Assembly: GCA_035506135.1 (NCBI GenBank)
Contig: DATJPY010000130.1
Location: 1-55,865 of the forward strand
Source: DATJPY01 sp035506135
GTDB taxonomy: Bacteria; Myxococcota_A; UBA9160; PR03
Direction: 5' to 3'
Length of the DNA stretch: 55,865 bases
Shown here one piece after another: positions 50,669-55,865 of the stretch (within the stretch, counting starts at the first letter, position 1; the number at the start of each line of letters is the position of its first letter). The position numbers and the translations under genes are program-made. Under the pieces are notes generated by a model that worked only from the letters and a program-made list of their open reading frames with translations, ran no database searches and was not told where the DNA came from.

Positions 50669-50719
50669 AATGCTAGACGGGGAAGCCGAGCTCGAATTGG
50701 GGGTTTTCCGGGGAATCGC
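50669..50719 (-). promoter_or_regulatory. Regulatory element upstream of the long regulator: 11-bp-spaced direct repeat and CTAGCAT box
   Basis: On the minus strand GATTCCCCGGA then AAACCCCCAAT (50697-50717 region), an 11-bp spacing, then CTAGCAT (50670-50676) 22 bp later. It matches the element at 47320-47371 in order, spacing and most bases, although the sequences around both have diverged. Confidence 0.55.
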
Positions 50720-50809
50720 GCGGCGAGCTGAGCCGTTGGGAGAACGAGTGGGTCGCGGTGACACACCCGGCGCTGCTATCGGCGCGGTTCAGAACGACGG
50801 CTCCGAGTC

Positions 50810-51973
50810 CTACAAGCTGGCGTAGACCTCGTTCATCAGCGCGGTGGCGCGCGGGCCGATCAGGAAGAGTCCCATCTCCATCCGGTTCATCGCGTAGCCG
50901 AAGGAGATGCGCGCCTCGGGATCGGCGAAGCCGAGCGAGCCGCCGGCGCCGGAGTGCCCGAACGCGCGGGGGTTCGGGCCGATCGGCTCGGCCGCCGTGC
51001 CGAGCTGGAAGCCGAGCCCGTACCGCGTGGTCAGGATCGGCAGCACGTTGTCGGGGCCGTGCCGCTGCTCGGCGCGCGCGCGATCGATGGCGGCCGGTGA
51101 GAGCAGGGTGACGCCGTCCTGTGTCCCTCCGCTGGCGAGCGCGCCGTAGATGCGCGCGAGGGCGCGCGCCGAGCCGTGGCCGTTGGCGGCCGGGATCTCC
51201 GCGGCGCGCCAGGCCCGCGCGTTGATGCCGCCGGCGCCGGGCGGAGGGTTCAGGAACGCCTTCAGCGCCCACGGCTTCGCCTGCGCCAGCAGCTCGGTGA
51301 GCAGGCCGCTGTCCTCGGGCTTCGGAAGCTCGGAAACGATCTCTGCAGTCCGCGCGTCGAGCTCCGGCGGCGTGCCGATCCAGAGATCGGCGTCCAGGGG
51401 GCCGGCGATCTCGTCGCGGAAGTAGCGCCCCACGCTGCGGCCGCTGATCCGGCGCACCACCTCGCCGACCAGCCAGCCGAAGCTCAGCGCGTGGTAGCCG
51501 TGCCGCGTGCCCGGCTCCCACCACGGCGCCTGGGCCGCGTAGGCGCGCGTCATGGCGTCCCAGTCGAAGAGCGCGTCCGGCGGCAGCGGCGCCTCGACGG
51601 CCGGGAGCCCGGCGCTGTGGTCGAGCAGCCAGCGCACCGGGATCGCGCCCTTGTCCGCCTGCGCGAACTCCGGCCAGTAGCGCGCGACCGGCGCGTCGAG
51701 ATCGAGCTTGCCCTGGTCGGCGAGCCGGTGCGCGCAGATCGCCACCATGCCCTTCGTGGTGGAGAACAGGTTGACGAGCGTGTCGCCGGTCCAGGGCCGC
51801 GTGCGCTGCGCATCCGCGTGGCCGCCCCAGAGGTCGACCGCCGTGCGCCCGTCGATCGCGACGCAGAGCGCCGCGCCGAGCTCCTCGGGCCGCGCGAGCT
51901 GGGCGGCGAACGCGTCGCGCACGCGTCGGAAGCGGGGATCGCAGTCGCCGTGCGGTTGGCGCTCGCTCGCCAT
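50810..51973 (-). CDS. Serine hydrolase of the beta-lactamase/EstB family
   Basis: 387 residues. The SxxK motif is NLFSTTKGMVAI (S71, K74) and the catalytic Tyr is in RHGYHALSFGWL (Y160, a YxS/N-like motif). Near the C-terminus GHSGAGGSLGFADP serves as the KTG-like box. The protein has no signal peptide, so it is probably a cytoplasmic esterase or lipase-like enzyme (EstB, LACTB-type), not a secreted beta-lactamase. ATG 51973 has AGGAGGA 6 nt upstream. It is 20 bp downstream of the S1/P1 nuclease gene and likely co-transcribed. Confidence 0.9.
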   Translation of the reverse strand: MASERQPHGDCDPRFRRVRDAFAAQLARPEELGAALCVAIDGRTAVDLWGGHADAQRTRPWTGDTLVNLFSTTKGMVAICAHRLADQGKLDLDAPVARYWPEFAQADKGAIPVRWLLDHSAGLPAVEAPLPPDALFDWDAMTRAYAAQAPWWEPGTRHGYHALSFGWLVGEVVRRISGRSVGRYFRDEIAGPLDADLWIGTPPELDARTAEIVSELPKPEDSGLLTELLAQAKPWALKAFLNPPPGAGGINARAWRAAEIPAANGHGSARALARIYGALASGGTQDGVTLLSPAAIDRARAEQRHGPDNVLPILTTRYGLGFQLGTAAEPIGPNPRAFGHSGAGGSLGFADPEARISFGYAMNRMEMGLFLIGPRATALMNEVYASL

Positions 51974-51993
51974 CGAGTCCTCCTCGGGCGAGC

Positions 51994-52812
51994 CTAGTGC
52001 ATCGAGTGCGCGGGGTCGAAGATGCCGTTCAGGAGCGCGCCGAGCCGCACGCCGGCCTGCTCGAGCCGCTCCGCCACGACCGGGATCTCGCGCGCGAAGT
52101 AGTCGTCGCCGAGGCGCGTACCGGCGCGGATCGCGCTCTCCCGGCGCGCGAGCGCGAGCGATTCGTCGGCCCAAGCGCGCGGGCTCATGTCCGCGGTCCA
52201 ACGCGCGCGCTGCGCGTCGCCGATCGAGGCGATGAGCTCGCGAGCCCAGGTCCGCGCGCGGCGCCGGCCGAGCTGGTGCTCGATCAGCCCGCTGTCCCAG
52301 ACCTGATGCAGCGTCTGCCGGCGCCCGAGGAAGATCACCATCGTCCTCGTCCCGCCCCGCCCGTCCGCCGCGGCCACGTGGAGCGGCTGGTGCACGTCGC
52401 CGACGAAGTGCGCGACGAGCCGCAGCGCGACCACGCGCTCGCGGTACGACTCCTCCGGGTCGCGTAGCTCGCCCCGGAAGCGCGCGATGCCACCCAGCAC
52501 GCAGGTGCAGTCGTCCGGCGCGTCGACGTGACGCGACGACAGATCGGCGTCGACGAAGTGGTACGGCTCGAGCCAGCGGTCGCTCGCGATTCGACGCGCC
52601 TCGGTGTCGGCCCAGACGGACGCCTCGGCGAGCGTGCCGTAGCGTCCGGTCGGCAGCAGGTCGCGCAGCGCGCGGCGGGTGGCCGGCGTGAGCTCGTGCC
52701 AGGCGATCTCCCCGACGATGCGGTGGCCGTCGGGCCCCCATGCGGCCGAGGGCCGCGCGGCGAGCGACGCCAGGCAGACGAGCAGCAGCGCGGGGCGTCT
52801 CAGGAGATCCAA
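51994..52812 (-). CDS. Secreted S1/P1-type zinc nuclease
   Basis: 272 residues from a TTG. The signal peptide (RRPALLLVCLASLAARPSAA) should be cut just before W25, giving the N-terminal Trp that ligates zinc in this family. Further zinc ligands are H30 in WGPDGHRIVGEIAWHEL, Asp and His in EPYHFVDADL, and HFVGDVHQPLHVA. The trinuclear zinc site cleaves single-stranded DNA/RNA and 3'-nucleotides outside the cytoplasm, probably for phosphate or nucleoside scavenging. The start overlaps the end of the VIT-family gene by 13 bp. Confidence 0.9.
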   Translation of the reverse strand: MDLLRRPALLLVCLASLAARPSAAWGPDGHRIVGEIAWHELTPATRRALRDLLPTGRYGTLAEASVWADTEARRIASDRWLEPYHFVDADLSSRHVDAPDDCTCVLGGIARFRGELRDPEESYRERVVALRLVAHFVGDVHQPLHVAAADGRGGTRTMVIFLGRRQTLHQVWDSGLIEHQLGRRRARTWARELIASIGDAQRARWTADMSPRAWADESLALARRESAIRAGTRLGDDYFAREIPVVAERLEQAGVRLGALLNGIFDPAHSMH

Positions 52813-53495
52813 CGCGCCAGCGCGAACGCCGCGCCCGCGGCGAGGCAGCCGATTCCGGTCGTCTGCAGCGCGCTGCGGCCGGGCCGCGCGCCCGTGAAGC
52901 GCCCCTTCACGTAGCCGAAGGCCGCGAGCGCGATCACCGTGACCCCGACCGACATTGCGAGCGCGCGGCGCACCCCGTCCGCGGCGAAGTACGGCGCGAG
53001 CGGGATCAGCCCGCCGGCGACGTACGCGCCCGCGATCGTCGTCGCGCTCGCGACCGCCGCCCCCGGGTCGGGCGCCTCGAGCCCGAGCTCGTAGCGCATC
53101 ATGAACGTCACCCAGGCGCTCGGCCGGCGTCGGAAGGCGGCGATGATGGGGGCCACGTCTTCGCGCGCGAGGCCGTACTCGCCGAACACCTGCTCCACCT
53201 CGGCCGCCTCGGCGTCCGGCTTCTCGATCACCTCGCTGCGCTCGCGCGCGAGCTCGCTCGCGTAGTGCTCGGCGTCGCTGCGCGCGGCGAGATAGCCGCC
53301 GAGGCCCATCGCGATCGAGCCGGCCGCGACCTCCGCGAGCCCCGCCGTGACGACGATGTGGCTCGAGTCGACGGCCCCGCTGAGCCCGGCGGCGAGCGCG
53401 AAGGGGACGGTGAGGCCGTCCGACATTCCGATCACCACGTCGCGCACGATCCGGCCTCCGGTGAAGTGGGATTCGCTGTGCGGGGTCGTGGGCAT
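52800..53495 (-). CDS. VIT1/CCC1-family iron/manganese transporter
   Basis: 231 residues with about five membrane helices. The family signature is in GGRIVRDVVIGMSDGLTVPFALAAGLSG and AEVAAGSIAMGLGGYLAARSD; the cytoplasmic Glu-rich helical insert (KPDAEAAEVEQVFGEYGLA) binds metal in VIT1. Helices 3-5 are at the C-terminus (AGAYVAGGLIPLAPY, GVTVIALAAFGYV, GIGCLAAGAAFALA). These exporters move Fe2+ or Mn2+ out of the cytoplasm. ATG 53495 has GGAGGAG just upstream. It is 11 bp from the GNAT gene, so four leftward genes (GNAT, VIT, nuclease, hydrolase) may form one operon. Confidence 0.9.
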   Translation of the reverse strand: MPTTPHSESHFTGGRIVRDVVIGMSDGLTVPFALAAGLSGAVDSSHIVVTAGLAEVAAGSIAMGLGGYLAARSDAEHYASELARERSEVIEKPDAEAAEVEQVFGEYGLAREDVAPIIAAFRRRPSAWVTFMMRYELGLEAPDPGAAVASATTIAGAYVAGGLIPLAPYFAADGVRRALAMSVGVTVIALAAFGYVKGRFTGARPGRSALQTTGIGCLAAGAAFALARWIS

Positions 53496-53506
53496 CGCTC
53501 CTCCGG

Positions 53507-54544
53507 CTAGAATCGATCGCTCGGCCAGAAGCAGAAGCGGTCGTGCGGGATCATCCGCTCGAGGAAGGCGCCCGGGTCCTCGCCGGACCGGCGCGGCTCG
53601 TCGAGCCGGCGCGCGAGAGCGTCGGCGTCGAGGCACTGCAGCATCGCGCCTCGTTCGTCGAAGTGCTTCACGTCGATGCCGCGCCGCTCGAGCGCGGCGT
53701 AGAGCTCGGCGTCCGGCGGCGTCGGCGCGACCAGGAGCTTGCGGAGCTCGCTCGAAGGCCGACCCGGGCGCTCGAGCGGATCCTCCTCGCGGGGCGTCAG
53801 GAGGCCGGCCACGAGCGCGGCGAGCGCATCCGCGCCGTCCGGACGCCGCGCCCACTCGGCGATCAGGAAGAAGCCTTCGAGCACGATGGTGCGCGCGTAG
53901 GCGGCGATCCCGCCGCCGCCCTCGCGCGCGACGAGGAACTCCTCGCGCGGGTTCCCCGCCAGCACGAGGCTGGCCTGCCACTGCGCGGCGTCGCGCACGA
54001 CGGTCCCGTCGAAGGGCGACGAGTACGCCGCGTGCAGCGCGGCGACCTCGGCCAGGTCGCGCGCCGGATCGAAGCGGTCGCCGGCGCGCACCGCCGGGGC
54101 GGTCCCCTCGGCGCGGAGGAGGAGTGGGCGCGACCGCGGCCAGAGTCCCCAGCCGAGGCGGCCGTAGAACGCGTGGCGCGCCGCGAAGAGCAGCGAGAGC
54201 TCCATGCCGCGCTCGCGCATCGCCGCGAGGGTGCGCTCGAGCAGCGCGCTCGCGACGCCGCTGCCACGCGCCTCGGGGCGCGTGAAGACGCTGCCGATCC
54301 CGCCCGTCGGCACCGCGGCGCCGCGCACCCGCAGCCGCCGCGGGAAGATCTGCACGCAGCTGACGAGCCGCCCGCCCTCGGTCGCGACCCAGACGTTCTC
54401 GTCCTCGAAGGTCGGATCGCGCTCGAGCGGGCGCCGGAAGAAGTCGCGACCGCGCCAGCCGTCGCCGAGCTCCCATCCGTCGAGCAGCTCGAGCCACGCC
54501 TCGCGCTCGTCGCGGCGCAACGTGCGGATCGAGGGAGCGGCCAT
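53507..54544 (-). CDS. Eis-like GNAT acetyltransferase
   Basis: 345 residues. The N-terminal GNAT domain has VSCVQIFPRRLRVRG and GGIGSVFTRPEARGSGVASALLERTL (CoA loop RGSGVA), then MELSLLFAARHAFYGRLGWGL. The remaining 200 residues are a second GNAT-like half plus a C-terminal sterol-carrier-like segment, the layout of the Eis family, which acetylates aminoglycosides or lysine residues. The C-terminal acid is usually the catalytic base in Eis; here the chain ends FCFWPSDRF. It is divergent from the TPR gene, with only 21 bp between the starts. Confidence 0.83.
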   Translation of the reverse strand: MAAPSIRTLRRDEREAWLELLDGWELGDGWRGRDFFRRPLERDPTFEDENVWVATEGGRLVSCVQIFPRRLRVRGAAVPTGGIGSVFTRPEARGSGVASALLERTLAAMRERGMELSLLFAARHAFYGRLGWGLWPRSRPLLLRAEGTAPAVRAGDRFDPARDLAEVAALHAAYSSPFDGTVVRDAAQWQASLVLAGNPREEFLVAREGGGGIAAYARTIVLEGFFLIAEWARRPDGADALAALVAGLLTPREEDPLERPGRPSSELRKLLVAPTPPDAELYAALERRGIDVKHFDERGAMLQCLDADALARRLDEPRRSGEDPGAFLERMIPHDRFCFWPSDRF

Positions 54545-54552
54545 CGCGCGGC

Positions 54553-54558
54553 TATACT
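54553..54558 (+). promoter_or_regulatory. -10 element TATACT, probable leaderless promoter of the TPR gene
   Basis: TATACT ends 7 nt before the ATG at 54566 in a 21-bp divergent gap that has no room for a leader. The same hexamer lies 8 nt before the start at 2870. Confidence 0.55.
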
Positions 54559-54565
54559 GCCGTCG

Positions 54566-54889
54566 ATGTCGGAGGCGCGCACCCTCTACAAGGCCGGGAT
54601 CGAGCACTTCGCGCACGGACGGGTCGACGAGGCCGTCGAGGCCCACCGCAAGGCGATCGCGCTCGACGGCGGGCTCGCGATGGCGTGGAACGGCCTCGCC
54701 ATCGCGCTCGCGAAGCGCGGCGACCTCGACGACGCGATCGCGGCGGCGCGCCGCTACGTCGAGCTGGACCCCGAGGACCCCCTCTCCCACACGAGCCTCT
54801 CCATGCTCTACCAGCAGGCCGGGCGCATCCCGGAGGCGGAGGCGGAGAAGGCGCTCTCGATGCAGCTCCAGATGCGGCAGGGCCGCTGA
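54566..54889 (+). CDS. Small TPR-repeat protein
   Basis: 107 residues made almost wholly of three TPR units: LYKAGIEHFAHGRVDEAVEAHRKAIALDGG, AWNGLAIALAKRGDLDDAIAAARRYVELDPE and HTSLSMLYQQAGRIPEAEAEKALSMQ, given here only as unit outlines at about residues 7-36, 40-70 and 75-101. The A8/G/Y/P27 TPR pattern is clear. It has no signal peptide or enzyme domain and is probably a protein-interaction adaptor. The ATG is set by the -10 element and by the first helix. It is convergent with the PEP-CTERM gene, 46 bp apart. Confidence 0.8.
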   Translation: MSEARTLYKAGIEHFAHGRVDEAVEAHRKAIALDGGLAMAWNGLAIALAKRGDLDDAIAAARRYVELDPEDPLSHTSLSMLYQQAGRIPEAEAEKALSMQLQMRQGR

Positions 54890-54935
54890 GGCCGGCTCGG
54901 AGCGGAGCGAGGCGGCTGTACCGCCGCACCGCCGG

Positions 54936-55865
54936 CTAGCGCGCGCGCCGCCCCGCCAGCGCGGCCAGCGCGAGGAGCGCGGCCCCCTGCAAGAGCGGCG
55001 CGTCGGGCTCCGGAAGCCGCGCGAGCCAGGCCTCGGTGTTGCCGGCCGGATCGACGCCCCAACCCACGATGGTGTTGCCGTCGGCCGAGACGGCCTGCGC
55101 CGGACCCAGGTACCACGTCGACAGCGAGAGGTGGAGGTCGTCGGTCAGGACCGTCGCCAGACGCCGCACGCCGTGGGTCGCATCCCAGACGAAGGCCTCG
55201 TTGAGGTGCGGCGGATTGCCGAAGTAGCCCTCCCCGACGATCACGGATCCGTCCGCGGACGCCGCATGCGCCGTGCCGTCGAAGTCGCCGAGGCTCTCGA
55301 TGCCGCCGGCCTCGGTGTAGCGGAATGCATCGGTGCCGGCGGCGCTGTCGCTCTCGCCGACGGCGACCTGGCCGTCCGACGAGACGCCGAACGCCCGGCT
55401 GTTGAAGGCGCCGCCCGGGAGGTCGCCCAGGCCGATCATGCCACCGCCCGCCGTCCAGCGAAACGCCTGGTCCTTGCCGAGGTACGGCTCCGACGTCGTC
55501 TCGGTCGAGTCGCCGTAGCCGACGACGACCTCTCCGTCCTCGGAGACACCCTGCGCTGCGCTGAAGGCGCCGCCCGGCAGGACGCCGATCGACTGCATGC
55601 CTCCGCTCTCGGTCCAGCGGAAGGCGATGTTGCCGACGACCGAGCTCATGCCGACGACGACCGAGCCGTCGTGCGAGACGCCGAAGGCCTCGCTCGTGCC
55701 GTCGGGGCCGAGGGCGCCGAGCGTCTCGAAGCCGTTGTTCCAGCGATAGGCCAGGTAGGTCGCGCCGATCATGCCGCCCACGATCGTCGAGCCGTCGCCC
55801 GAGACCGCTCGACAGGTGGACGAGATGGCACCGGCGACGAGGCCGAGCCCCTGCATCCCTCCTGA
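54936..55865 (-). CDS. PEP-CTERM protein with HAF-type extracellular repeats (C-terminal part, gene continues beyond the window)
   Basis: At least 309 residues. The sequence is built of about five or six units of roughly 45-50 residues, each with a GG(M/I)xxLGxLPGG turn and a GVSxDGxVVVGxGDS-like strand (HAF repeat, beta-rich, probably a propeller or fibre). The end LPEPDAPLLQGAALLALAAL then AGRRAR is a PEP-CTERM signal: PEP motif, membrane helix and basic tail, the exosortase target. The first in-window Met (55856) sits inside a repeat (SGGMQGLG), there is no signal peptide, and the frame is open to the edge, so the N-terminus lies to the right of the window. Confidence 0.85.
   Translation of the reverse strand, partial: SGGMQGLGLVAGAISSTCRAVSGDGSTIVGGMIGATYLAYRWNNGFETLGALGPDGTSEAFGVSHDGSVVVGMSSVVGNIAFRWTESGGMQSIGVLPGGAFSAAQGVSEDGEVVVGYGDSTETTSEPYLGKDQAFRWTAGGGMIGLGDLPGGAFNSRAFGVSSDGQVAVGESDSAAGTDAFRYTEAGGIESLGDFDGTAHAASADGSVIVGEGYFGNPPHLNEAFVWDATHGVRRLATVLTDDLHLSLSTWYLGPAQAVSADGNTIVGWGVDPAGNTEAWLARLPEPDAPLLQGAALLALAALAGRRAR

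Larger units (their letters stand above)
50433..50809. other. 377-bp non-coding region: structured leader and promoter of the long regulator
   Basis: No supported gene. From the regulator outward it contains: a 16-bp inverted repeat with one mismatch (GGTGCCCACCCGAGGG at 50536-50551 and its partner at 50582-50597, 30-nt loop); a small hairpin CCGCTC-CCAG-GAGCGG (50609-50624); the CTAGCAT box and direct repeat (50669-50719); and about 90 bp without visible structure up to the serine hydrolase stop. If the box is the -10, the mRNA leader is about 230 nt and includes both hairpins. Confidence 0.5.

Noticed and set aside
50289..50825. Possible plus-strand gene across the leader of the long regulator.
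   Set aside because: It is partly antisense to the winged-helix coding region, has no recognisable domain or SD, and runs through the inverted repeat. The region is better read as promoter and leader.
54911..54925. GGCGG-CTGTA-CCGCC hairpin between the convergent TPR and PEP-CTERM genes as a terminator.
   Set aside because: The stem is only 5 bp and no T-run follows on either strand. It is too weak to list as a feature.
1..55865. tRNA, rRNA, CRISPR arrays, insertion sequences, prophage or integrase genes.
   Set aside because: None was seen on either strand. The few intergenic spaces are short and hold promoters or the palindromic repeats described; no transposase or direct-repeat/spacer array is present.

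Overview
The window is very GC-rich, dense bacterial DNA with almost no intergenic space. Outer-membrane genes (a Pal-type OmpA lipoprotein, a second OmpA-family lipoprotein with a glycine zipper, a heptose nucleotide-sugar cluster), a PEP-CTERM protein and RpoE-type sigma/anti-sigma genes point to a Gram-negative. Paired FO synthase genes (coenzyme F420), BadH/BadI-like enzymes and SCP-x-like thiolase chemistry suggest a deltaproteobacteria-like lineage such as Myxococcota or Binatota. This placement is inference from gene content only. The content is mostly chromosomal housekeeping and accessory metabolism. I see no phage, IS element, CRISPR array, rRNA or tRNA.

Layout. 1-2870 (minus): nucleotide-sugar cluster (epimerase fragment, heptose-phosphate kinase, nucleotidyltransferase, epimerase). 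2893-8321 (minus): cofH and cofG, a siroheme nitrite/sulfite reductase with a ferritin-like protein, and folB. 8511-11264 (plus): class III aminotransferase, BadI/MenB-type hydrolase, BadH-type dehydrogenase. 11313-19120: a sulfatase-fold lipoprotein and a surface-glycan cassette in which two homologous polytopic membrane proteins face each other around two GT2 glycosyltransferases and a methyltransferase. 19204-25884: DUF4399 protein, an SDR carrying a repeat insertion, a FabG-like SDR, a DnaQ-DinG fusion helicase and a TPP enzyme. 25967-35635: two OmpA-family genes around a gamma-glutamyltransferase-like gene, a flavoprotein reductase, a HAD hydrolase, ThiI, an HExxH protein and an SbmA/BacA-type ABC transporter. 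35755-38761 (minus): ECF sigma, anti-sigma, DUF3106 and GNAT operon. 38799-44724: SppA operon, a thiolase-fold protein lacking the catalytic cysteine, a zinc alcohol dehydrogenase. 44873-50432: tandem GNAT and two paralogous winged-helix/AAA regulators, one shortened. 50810-55865: serine hydrolase, S1/P1 nuclease, VIT-family transporter, Eis-like GNAT, small TPR protein, and the C-terminal part of a repeat-rich PEP-CTERM protein.

Three non-coding signals stand out. (1) A modular palindromic repeat family with three clear copies; one copy lies in frame inside an SDR gene near 19.8 kb, and the others are near 27.1 and 35.7 kb. (2) About eleven genes have a TANNNT-like -10 element only 6-9 nt before the start codon, which suggests frequent leaderless transcription. 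(3) The two regulator paralogs share an upstream element made of an 11-bp-spaced direct repeat and a CTAGCAT box; the longer paralog also has a structured leader.
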